From NCBI GenBank assembly GCA_017591395.1, contig WEDG01001492.1, positions 186,001 through 250,000 on the forward strand: a stretch of DNA of 64,000 nucleotides. Direction: 5' to 3'. Numbering within the stretch: the stretch's first letter is position 1; each line of letters starts with the position of its first letter. The translations under genes were made by a program, and so were the position numbers. Source of the DNA: Schistocephalus solidus (lineage: Eukaryota > Platyhelminthes > Cestoda > Diphyllobothriidea > Diphyllobothriidae). Shown one piece after another: positions 25,601 to 37,600 of this stretch. The notes under the pieces were generated by a model. That model had not been told where the DNA came from. It searched no databases and worked only from the letters and a program-made list of their open reading frames with translations.

Positions 25601-28600
25601 GAGAAGTTAAGGATAGGTTGCCGGCTCAGACCACCTCCATGTGCATCTACTCATTCACTTGCTCCTATGGAGCAGGTTATATTGGTCACACGAGTCGGTG
25701 CTTATCCAAAAGAATAAGGGAACACCTCCTGGCATGGCTGAGAAAAGGCGAAATTAAAAGCATAAACAGTGCTATTCTCGCACACCTGGTTGATTCCGGG
25801 CACCGGGTGGACCCTAAAGAAACCTTCCGTGTGATTTATAAAGTGCCACCAAACTACCTCACTTCACTGAGCCGGCGGCTGCTAGCAACAGCAGAAGCCA
25901 CTGCCATCAGGTTGAGAAGGCCGGTCTTGTACGCACAATATAACCTGACACAAGCTCCGCGCTCGGTTTAATTACATGCACTCCACGCCGTCTCCTCTCT
26001 CCCCCCCCCTTCCACGCGTGAACGACTCCACCAAACCCTCACTGCCGCTTAACCAGTTGTCTCTTATCGCTTCTAGAATACGCTATACAGGCAAAAACTG
26101 CCGCATGAATGCTGACTATCAACCCGCAACCTATTTCCCCTTCCCTACAAACAACTACGATGGGACCTAATATTAACCTTTCGCATTATGAATGAGCTGA
26201 AATTTGGCTTCGTTCCTAATGATTTTTTCACACGCCCACCTTGCGCGGCCATCCCCTAAACCTACGAACAGGGAAATCAAGGATCTACGGTCATAAATAG
26301 TTCTTCAGTAACGGTGTGGTTGCAGCGTGGAGCGCTCTACCCATGGATGTGATTCTTTCCAGCAATGTGAATTCCTTGAAGTGCAAAATGGATTCGCATC
26401 AAGCATCTCAGTTGCAGTCATATTGCATGTAATTAAACTATACAAAATAAGGAAGTTGTTCTTTAAGAGTATTATTTAAGACTTGTTGACGACTGCTTAC
26501 TTCTGCCATGTTATTATACAAACCATATCTTTTCCATTTTCCTTATGCATCGATGCTTTCTTAGTCACTTTTTAGCCAATAGGGAGTTCAATTGCGTTCG
26601 CCTATTTAAGTGAAGTGAACTTTTCCCACCCCGTATTAATTATAAAAGCACAATCAGCAGATTTTTCGCATAGAACAATTTGGCGACCAATTATTAACTG
26701 CTTCGGATCGCTTCCTAGCATGGATAACGAGAAATGAACATACAGCAGGTTCGAAAAATAATTGAAAAACGTGGTAGAAAAAGGAAACAATGATACCATA
26801 TCCACCATGAGCAGATATATTGACGGCAGTGTTAGGTGTTTTAGTACGTCAAGGGTTTCCCTCGGTATGTAAGCCGCTTTCACGTTACGCAATATCTAAA
26901 CCATTCTTGCATTTACAAGGACTCCTAAAACTTCTCCTGGGTCAGTAATGTTTCCACTATGTAGGACGTTTTAATGACCACATGTAATAATGTGCACAGG
27001 TAGTTTGGGTGAACGCAGGGATAACTGGCAGATGGGTCAGTTGCGCACTTGCCTAAATGACTTTTAAGGTATGTAGAGAAGATCCCGTGTCCCTCTCTCA
27101 CTAACACCTTATAAGTGAAAATGCTATCGCCTTGGCACGAGACTTCCCAGTCCTTGTTAATGCATCGATAGTTTACATACGGCACAACGTGAACGCAGCC
27201 TTCGCAAAAAGGAAAATAATTTGACCCACACAGCAGCTGGACTATGTGATACATCGGACACTACGCAAGTAATCCTCACCATACTGTGAGGCGCACGGTG
27301 GACATCATCTTTCTCAACGACTGAAATGTCGGATCCGTAGTTCTTTGATTGATACACTTTTTGTTACGTGGTCGTGTATTTTTGCCTTTCTCAGTGACCT
27401 CTTTTCATCGATTGGATGGCTTCGGCTAAACTACTGTCCAAATTTTTGATATTAATTTTTTGAAAAGATTCACCCTGGTGCGCATGCATTACTCGCCTTC
27501 CATGTTACGAAGAAAAAGGAAGAAATTTGTAGTCAATTGCGAAATTTTTTGATACAAAGGAATCTTGCCGTCTAAGTTTGTTTTAAATGTGTATGAGTGG
27601 AAGGTCGGGTGTGGGACGTGTAATTTACAACTGCCAGAGCCAGAAAAATGCGGTTGATCAACCTTTACCTTATGCGTTAGGCGTATAGATGGCATCAGCG
27701 ATGTGCACATTGACCTGGGCGTGGAGGGTCTTACCGTGAGAAGTCAGTAACGCAATTATTGTTTTCGTTTTACCAGGTAGAACACCTAATTGAAGAGGAG
27801 GTGACTCAAACGGCTGGATGACTCTAAACGATCGTTGGCTGAGAAAGACTGCGTAAGTCACCCAAAAACTAGAAGCATGCAGGTTTCGGCAGCGGGAGAC
27901 TCGTTTAATGATGGTCCAACAGATAACTTTCGGCTATGCAACATTACCAGCTACAGATCGAAGCCGGCTTGAGAAAGCATTCTGTATTGGGCAAAAATGT
28001 GTAGTCCAACACTTAACGGTGAAGAACTTTTACGCACACTGCCATTTGAACTGCATAAGGCTTTAATTGTTTAGATTGTATGAGCGGTAGAAGAGAAAGA
28101 AGGCCTGACACCCATTAGGTCTCTCTTGGGGTCTCTATAAACGAGATACTGGACGCCTTTGTCTGCTTGGCCATTTCGCAAGACCTCAGTTCCCCCTGCT
28201 TGCATCAAATGCGGCCTCGCTGAGCAGTCTCTCCGTCAAGGTATTGATGGGCAGCACTGTTGTTCAGTCACAATCATCGCAGAACTCTTCCTCGCAGGTC
28301 TTCTCTAGCGCGGCTTAATCGCAGGAAAGAACGCCGCTAGCAGCTCCCCATCTCCTACACCTCATGGACTATACTCTTCGTGTGGAAGCGGTGGCTGCGT
28401 GCATTAGTCACTGAATTCTGCGTCTTCCTTAATTTTGCGGTCGTGGAGACTTGGAGGAGGAGCCATTTAAGCTGCTGCAAGTTTTTTTACCCCCGTGTTG
28501 CATACTCTCAAAATTTGAATCTCTTTTTCATTGTCGATCATGCAAGATTCGAGCAGTCTTTAAAGTAGCCCGATACGTGTAGTTCGTACGTGTTTGTGTG

Positions 28601-31600
28601 TGTATGTGTGTGACTCAGGATCTGCCCACTACCGCATCAGGCAACTGGCCGGCTCGGACAGTGGTTTGACTGTGGGGGTGGGGGAGAGAGTGAGGTCGAC
28701 AGCTCAGCGCATGTTCCTCACTATAAACAATCTGACGCGCTTGAAACTATCACGGTGCGCTAAAAGCCGTAGCTTGGAATGTTGCCAACCGACGGGATAA
28801 CTCGGACCACGTGGTAAACCCAATGTGTGTTTTGTGTGGAGTGGCTAACTGGCGGACTGAGAGTCTGGCTGCAATGGCTCCTTCTTAATGTGGCTTTTAT
28901 GGCACTCCCACTCCGTGGGATGTAAGCCAGGTGTGGTGGTACGCCCAGGGGCGGCTCCGGCCGCGCCAGCCACCTGCGTCCTCTCCCACCTCCGGTCTTC
29001 TTGTGTCTGTCATGACATCGGGTTCAGATGGGCAAGGGGAAGAGAGTGCAGTAGCTGCAACGCTAGGCTACTATCACTTAAAACTAATTCACGCGCAAGT
29101 CACCGTCCCTGCACCCCCCTTCCATGGAGCATACGGTGGACATCGTTGAAATCGACGATCGAACTATCGCATAAACGAGGCCATGCACCCTCCCTCCTAC
29201 TCCTTCCGTTCGCCGATGGAGGGCAACTAACAACCCCCTCCCGCACGTCAACTCGTTGCGCCCGGCCTTCCGGTCCACCAGGATCCCTGTGAGGACAAGG
29301 TCTTTTGGTCAGATTAGGGCCCGTATAACTAGGGCAGCCACGGACGGTGGATGATGGAAAGCTCGGTAAGAATGGCTTATATAGCTTTGTAAACATGATA
29401 TGAGAACAGGGGGTGCCCAGGATATGGGCTAAATTGAGCAAAATACCAGGGAAATTAGGTTTGAGTTTAAGTTTAGGGTTAAGATTAGCGCTAAGGTAAG
29501 TTTAGGGTTTAGGTTAGAGTTAATGGTAGTTGTGGTGTTAGGGTTTAGGTTATGGTTATGGATAAACTTACAGCTAGGGTTTAGGTGTATGCTATGACTA
29601 GTGTTAGCGTCAAGGCACGAAAAAAGTTAACCTTGCTGTAATTATGCGCAGGGCCTCTTTTATTTCTTGGGCGGGGCGGGGCGGGGCGGGGCGGGGCGGG
29701 GCGGGGCGGGCGGGGTGGGGTGGTCTTATTATCATGTCCTGTGTAGGGGGTCATTAAGTAATCCTTAGGCAGAGCTCTTCAGCAAAGATTGGCTGCGAAA
29801 TAAAGGGATTCTCGTGCCTAGCAGTCGCGCACCACACAGCAGCGAAATCTTCAGGCATAGCTGGGCACTGAGCTGGTAAATCGGTCAATTAAAAAGACTC
29901 CTGGACCACAGGACGGATAGAGTCTGTGAGGACATAAGTTTCATGGCTCAGCAGGGACACCGGCATACAGCCATCCTCAACTTCCACGATTTTAACTTCC
30001 CCGCGGTCCTTATAGCTGGCTTTGGAACTGATCAGCACAACAAGAACCATAGCTATTCCCAGCTAGCAGTCAAGGATACGATTGACTGAATGAAGGCAAA
30101 ATAAGCCCGAAACAAACTGTATCAATCTACCCGCATTTTCTGTCGTCCCTCCTCTCCGCATTTATGACTTGGTCAACATCGGCTGGCTAGCTCGTTGTCC
30201 CTCCATGACCAGATGGAGCTTGTTTGCTTCGGGAAGCAAGCAGATCGAGATGGGTGCCCATTCCTGCTTAGGGCTAGTATCCAGGGTTATATTTAGGATG
30301 AGTGTCATGGTTACGTTAAGGGTTAAGGGTGGGGGTTATAATTTGTACTAAGGTTAGATCAGGACGCAAAAATTTTTATATTTCCTAGAATTCTACGCAA
30401 GACCCCTTGTATTACCGGGGGTTCCTATCCCCCTTTTTTAATGACCACCTTTAGTGTCTTCAGTCCTCTTCATCAAAAACTAGAAGAAAAAACAGAAGTA
30501 TTGATCTCGGATCTCTCTAAAAAAACCAATATACTACCTGTCATGTTTCATACATTTTTCACGAAGGAACCGAAAAGTAGTGTTTGTGGTATTCTTGCAG
30601 TGCGGCTCCTCAGTTCATTTTCAACGGATTTATTGTTATTAATCGGTCATCTTCTTTAAACACTTTTATTCTTCACATGATGTGTCAGACACCTTCTAAT
30701 TTTCCAGCTTAATAAGATACTGACTTGTATGTAAGATAAACAGGCACCCCAAGACTTTTATTGAAAAACAGATCAAATATTTAGGATCGAAACAACACTT
30801 ATTAGGCCAATTTCGTTAGGTATATGGACTATATACCAAAACAGCTAATTTTTCGCAATGCCTGACAGCAGCTGTCATGCCTGGTTGCAGTTCTTACAAA
30901 TAGACAGTTCCCTAATTCAGGTACCCACTGCACTTATAAAGACATTAAGTGAGCAGAAATACGACATATTTTTTACTGTCTTCCCGGAATGGGTAGTCCA
31001 TGACATTGAGCGTCCGCGCATGCTTTGATAAGAGGCCAATGCAAAGGGTCCTTCCAGCGCTACGGTCACACAGACGCCAAAACTAACGCACTGACAAGCT
31101 CTCCAGTACGTGAAAAATACATCTGAGTTCGTCAACAAAACAACTGAGGAAACCTCACATCTAGGAAGCGCACGAAACCCTCCATTGTTTTTGACACCCA
31201 ACTTAAACACCCTATTCTGTTCATGGGGAGACTTGCAGAATTATCGCCTGCCCAACAAAGGAGAGTCACGAGTTCCTAGGAGTAATGCACTCAGAAGAGA
31301 CATCCATCAATAAGCAGAACGATTTACATGCTACATATAAAATCCTCAAGCATATGTGCAAGCAGATGCAGTCGATTCCAATGGTGGAGCAGAGCGCCGT
31401 GGACGCCTATCGGCATTAATTTCAACCAGCCATAGAATGTTAAGCTATGCACCGTTAAAAAAACTAACTGCTTTTATGTCGCCGGTTCCAAAAATGTTCT
31501 TAATGCACCTTTTTCGCTCCCGAAGAACATAACCTATTTCTAACAAAGATACTCTACCATATATGAATCATTGGCATTACTTATACGGCAAAATTTTGCC

Positions 31601-34600
31601 GTCTGCACGCCACGTCTTATAGACGTTCTCAGGGATGCTGTTGGCGTACAGTAACGGACGATAACTGGCGGGTACGTCTCACAAGGATGCATCATTAGAC
31701 GGCTCAAGAAAATGCAATGGGAATTTCATTCTCGTCTTGTCGGCTTTTGTCAATACACGATGGTAATAACGAATACTCATTAGTCATATACACAGAACAA
31801 GCGAAAATACAGTATAAAAATTATAACATTCTTCTACTCACTCGATGTTTTTCCTCACTTGTGCACATTCTGAGGGGGTGATAGGTGATCTCGTAGAAAC
31901 CGGTCTCCTGTGGACCAACTTCGAAGGTCTCTGCACCGCTCCATTCGCTGCCCCTTACAACAGGTTTGAGGAACCAATGTGAGTTGGTGCGATTTGCCAC
32001 CGCGACACCACGAGTGTCCGTCTCACGCACCGGACATGAGAACTGTAGTATATCCTTCGCGACGGTTGGTGGGACACAAATGGCGGTCAGATTGACTTGA
32101 ACTGAGGCTCCGTTCTCCAGCAACACCTCACACCCTACATATCAGTATTATCATGAGGTGTAGAAAGATTTATCAGGAGCTGGTGAAGGTGAATTAAATA
32201 AATAACACAGACAAGGACACAGCTTTTATCGTTAAAGAGAACGTGCTGTTCTACTGCACCGCATGGATGCGATCAGGACGCCACCACGTGCTCTTACACT
32301 TTAATCACGAGAAACTTGTGTCTGTCTTACACTTAAATATCTCCATTCCATATCCATTCTTGAAAAATCGAAGCACGTGAATGGCGATCAGACTTAAAAG
32401 AAGTACTTTAAATTGTAGATAGGCGTTTACCGATCGGTTACAGACCTCAATCTCCCACTGTGCATTGGGGTTCACTTTTGAGCCCCGCCAGCAGCCGCAT
32501 AGTGACAACTGATATAGGTAGAATTATATTACGGACAAAGAAAAGAGAATGGAATGACCATTTCTGGCTAATTAGCCGTCATCAGCCAGTCATACCCAAC
32601 CCCATGTGATGCACCACACAAGGACTGAACCCGCGACCTGTTGAGTATGGCTGATTGACGACGGTTTATTAGCCAGAAATGGCCATTCAAGACTCTCTTG
32701 TCTTTGTCGGTAATATTATTCTCCCTAAAGTACTTCAAAGTTATGCGTTTTGTCGCCTTTAGGCCCTAGTAAGCAAAATTATGCAATCTCTGCATCTCCG
32801 TAGTCCGTGGGCTCCAGATCCCTCGGAGTTAAGCAGTAACATCCAATTTCTCACTTCTTGTAATATGCATTGTTGGCGTTTTCGTTGGGAAATTTGGCAA
32901 ATAAAGAAAATAAAATAAAAGTGGAACCCACAGAAGGGAAATTAACTTTCCCGATTGGGCTTGGAGTTTAAAGTTTATAGATCTTACGGGTGATTGTATA
33001 GCCACGACTTATAAATACTCAATAAGTGTTTGATTTTGTAAAAGCTCCATAACCAGCAAACTCTGGTATGGCTACCAGACATTGATAAGTAAGCCACAAG
33101 CGCTTCTTCCAATGCTTAGTACATGTCGGTGACATATCTCTATAGAAAACATATTGTGCAGCTAATATGAACTTTAGACTTAGCTTTATTAATGACTGCT
33201 AAAACGCTTGCGTCCATCGTTTGGGCAAATTTTACTTGTATACACTTAGCAATTGTTAAAAGTCACACAACAGCGAAGATGGACTCAGAGCCCCTTCTAG
33301 TCAGGAAAAATTACTTTTCACTGTAGATGCTTCGACTTGCTGACTTACCTCATAGCGTTGCTCCAAATTAAATGTTTTGGGAGCCACTGTTACTGTGAAA
33401 TTAACCGTTGTATGGGGATGTAAATAGCCCTTCATAGGAGTAATAGTAAGTTCTGGACCAAACGTCTTGTCATCCCACTGGAATCTAGGAACGCATTGGT
33501 GTATATTAAAAAACAAAATTTAAATTACTTACCTTGAACCCAAATCACCACGATTTACCACAGCCAGGTTTTTGCTAGCTTGGCTTCCAACAACAATTGT
33601 CCCTAACATCATCGAGGTTGAAGCCAGGTGAATATCAACTGCTTTGCATGAACCACCGATGGTGAATGTGGGTACCCACACAAATTTTCCGTCGCTTCCA
33701 ATGGTTGCTAACGTGTCAAGGTCAGCCATCTGGATGGGCACTACTGCAATTGAGACCTGTTCCAAGAATTCAGGTACAGCAGCGGACGGCGTGAACACAA
33801 TCTCTACTTCCAGCCATCCACCTGACGCAGCGAGAAACATGTGTGGTGTTTTCCGAATCTTCAGCGTTGGTTTATCATTGGTTGCTGGCACAGAATGGCG
33901 AATGGCTTCAATATCGATAAGCCTTGGTAGGTCTCCGGGTAAACGCTTTCTTGGCTGTTCCACGCTCACATGCACCTCATTCAGAATCGGTGACTTTGGT
34001 AGCATAGATATACTGAGTAATTTCAGTGGGACTTTTCCCTTGTTAACGATTTTAACAGTCCTTCGAGAACACTGACCGACCCGAAGCCTGCCCAAAAAGG
34101 CATGGTTTGAGGGTGTAGCCACAATAGAATCGCCATTCGGAGTATCATACGAGCAGACGCTGAGCTTGTCCGTGTGTGAGCTCGCTCTGAGTTTGGAGTT
34201 TGCGGTGCCCACTAGAAGGTTGCCTATTTCCACGTCTAACTCCAACGGCGTGCCTCTACCTCTCAGTGGAATAGTGTAGACGGTAGCACCATTGACCCTG
34301 AATGATACAGTAGCACGGTAGTGCTTGCACTCGTCCGGTGCAAAAGTGATCAAGGCTGTTGCCTGACCGGAGCTGTCGACTGTCTTTTCAGAAGGTTCCA
34401 GAACACAAGGCTCAAAAGCACAGTGAAAAGCAGAACATGAAGTTTGTAAGCACTCAAGGCTAAGTGATCCGGTCTCCCCAGTATTGCGTAGGGAGATAGG
34501 CAATGTTCGATTCTCGAAGCCCGCCGAGGTGACGAACTGATTGCCAAAATCTAGCGAGTTCGGTAAAATTTCAATGGGTGGTGGCAGGGAACTGCCCATG

Positions 34601-37600
34601 AGATGGAAGCCAAATGATGGCCCATCTTTCACAGTTATTAGAGCAAATAAGTTATTGTCAAGGAATATGTGCCTGGGTGGACAGAAAGGATCCTTCTGGC
34701 CACCTTGAGGAAGGAAGTGCGCACTCAGAGTTACTCGTGAGCCTGCGGCTATCAGACCATTAGATGGCTCGATAAAGACCATTTGAGTGAGGTTATTTGT
34801 CAATTTATTCAGCTCACGGGCTTTAGCCCGGGTCTTCTGTATAGGCCGGCGTAGCGAGTGAATTAGTGCTGCGAATTCGACCTCAAAAGTCCCATGGTTG
34901 ATCAGAGTGATTTGGCGTACGTGTTCACCGCCGCAGGCGACTTCTCCGAATTGCAGATCAACTAGACGGGATCGGAGAGTTGGGAAGTTTTCGAACTTGC
35001 GAATTACACCCAACGCGGCTTTAGCGGCAGTCTCGCCGAGTGAGGGTTCGAGAAGGTGATCGACTCCATGTGGCTGGGTGTCCAAGTCGCCATCCAACCA
35101 GGCTGAGGTCTGTACAGTGAAGCCCTCTGCCTTCACATTTAGTCTCTGGGGTCTTTTGCCCTTGATGTGACAGATAAGATTGAAATTGAAACGCTTGGGT
35201 TGTCCGGGACAGAAACTGATTGTAAGCGGAAGTCTGAAAGGGAAGATCATGTTTAAGTTAATGGGCAGTCATGCGGAATGCGCATGACAATTTAATCAAA
35301 TAAACACTTATTAACTGTTTAATTGGTTCATAGCAGTTTTTTTAGGAGTGTCCATACATGCGCCTCCTGCTCATGGTCAAAAGTGTTTGTTTAAGGTCGA
35401 GACCATAAGTTGCTAGCTGCAGGGAGAGAACCTAGTTACTTAAGATAGTTCACTGAAGTTAATTAGCGCTCGGTGAAGCGGTCACGGTGCGCAGTCAAAT
35501 TTTACAAAAAGCAATGCCGGTTGAGTGTTTGTTTTCACATTGCAAATCCTTTTTGACAAAGCTGGAGTTAAGGTAGTGTGGCGATATGAAAATTGTGTTG
35601 TTGGAAAAAAAAACAATGATAAAGTCGTCTCAGTTTATGGTCAATTCGTCGGCAAAGGTGACTTATATGGTCAACTAAATAGGATAAGAGAACAGAAACC
35701 TTCCGTACTACAGATATCTTTACGCCAAATTCCAAGGAATGTAGGGTTAGATTTATGGTTCGGATTAAGTTTAGTGTTAAGCTTAGAGGCAGTGTTCACT
35801 TTAGCATCAGGGCTACGATTTAGGTTTAGGTTATGGCTAGTGTTAGGGTTAGGAAACGGGCGTATTTATGCTTCCTGCGCAGGGCACCTTTTTTACTCAG
35901 ACGGGGTGTTCCTATTCCGGTGTCCTGTTCACGGGGTCATATAAGTAATAATTACCAAATAGCAAACTGAATAGCATCTTGATGTGAAGTTGTGAATGCT
36001 CCTAGCCTACACACGTTGCAGCACAGAAGTGTTCAAAAGAATCAATGATCTTCATAGGCATTGGCAATTTAGGTTTCTCTCCAGGAAAAATGCGGTTAGC
36101 CCCTTGGGCAGAAATACGGTTAGCCCCTTAGGCGGTTAGTCCCTTGGGCACCCACAAGCGCTCAAGCCCTGTGAGGACAGTTAAGCAAGGACGCCGGCAG
36201 GAAACGCCCAATCATATGAGACGCACGCTTGCGAGGAAGCGCGCAACCAGGTTTAGAGCGGGCTGCGGGTAAGGGGGCTCTAAAGGTCATCGGAATGAAC
36301 ACCTCCGAATGGCACCTTCTCCCCTTTCCCTCCCCCTCTGCACAGGGCCGAACGTTAGAGATTGTGGTGGATGGGTCACCAAAATTATTCTATGCACCCC
36401 AAACTTAGGATCACAGCTAACCTTAAAATGCCTTGTGGGTCACAATTAATAGAAACTTGGTAGAAATCGGCTTTGCATGAGCAGGAACAATGAAAATGGC
36501 CAAAATAAAAGCAGTAAAAATGCACGAGGTTGGAACTTTCATATAGGCTTCAACTGCATTTAAAATATCAGGTTACCAATGGAAACCACGATAACGTCGA
36601 TTTACTCTCGCACGCAGGGGGTGATTGTCATTGGCTGGAATTGCTTTACACCGAAATTTGACCATAGAAACGCACCATCAAACCCTATCAAAACATTTCT
36701 GTCCATTCAAGGACCCTACAGCCAGCATCCAGGACTTAGTATAAACTGCGGGAAAAATCTGCACTCATAGTGCATAAAAACTACGCACCTTTCGCCTGGT
36801 TGAATGCGACCTCGGTGGGGGGATACTGTGAGTCGATTGGTTAAGTTTTCAGACAGACAACTTTTGTCTGAAATGGCAAAGTCGTATGCGGTGTCGGATT
36901 CACGATTCACCAGGCAGACTTCGGTGCGTGACACAGTGTGCCCCACAAGTGTAGTTGGCAGAGTAAAATTCGCACGGTCGAAGGTTACCATTGGCTCCCG
37001 TGTGCGGCCCACTATTAGAAGGGGAAACGTCGCATCTAGTTCCGGTATCCGAACCTCCCAGTTTGACTGAACGGTCTCCTGAAGTTGTCCGGTGAAGGTG
37101 AGCTCAACCTGGGAAAGGAGAGGTCAAGTCGGAAAGCATTAATTAGTTGGAGTGAATACGGGATTTGGCCTCCATTTATGAATTCCTAACGCAGGAATGA
37201 TGTCAAAGAATTGAACAATGTCACCTGTTTTCTCAGCATTCTCGCTTAACTGACAGAAGCAAACATTTTTGTGAAGCCTGTAAGCGGGTGGTTGTTGAAT
37301 ATGCAGAGAAAGATAAGAAACAAATTACGTGGGAATACTTCGTTCTCTTCGGCTACCAAAAAAGTGTATGACATGAACAAGTCCAAGGTGGGACTGCGTG
37401 CAATCCTTGATTATGCGACCTCTTGGTTAAATGAAGGCGTTCATTGTATAGTTATATAACTTCGCATTATAACATTACAACTCAATGAGGGGAGTTTCCT
37501 CATTTCCTCCCGTTTCCTCACCCCTCTCCCACCCTACTAACTAACTAATTTCATATTATGTATAGCCATAATCAATTTGGGTGAGTTTAATAAAAATCAA

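Larger units (their letters stand above)
23735..26080. mobile_element. Penelope-like element with inverted pseudo-LTR arms
   Basis: Two arms, 23735-24660 (minus) and 25175-26075 (plus), are near-identical inverted copies. Each carries a GIY-YIG endonuclease ORF reading outward and about 130 bp of shared leader reading inward. The 0.5-kb centre carries N-terminal PLE coding sequence on the minus strand. The reverse transcriptase core is absent. Penelope elements are known for pseudo-LTRs in direct or inverted orientation, which this fits. Confidence 0.85.
20811..31841 (-). other. HYDIN 11-kb intron, repeat landing zone
   Basis: In order it holds an R2 repeat, a SINE, a dead LINE, the inverted PLE, 2.5 kb without recognised features (26080-28620), the 540-bp repeat C, TIR element B2, and telomere-like scraps at 30285-30440. 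From 30440 to 31841 nothing is recognised. Confidence 0.75.
32127..33348 (-). other. HYDIN intron, 1.2 kb
   Basis: It holds a diverged R2 copy (32425-32520) and the head-to-head SINE pair. From 32713 to 33348 nothing is recognised. Confidence 0.65.

Noticed and set aside
28888..29292. ORFs of up to 134 codons in repeat C1
   Set aside because: The frames are not preserved in the near-identical copy at 51.5 kb, so they are not under coding selection.
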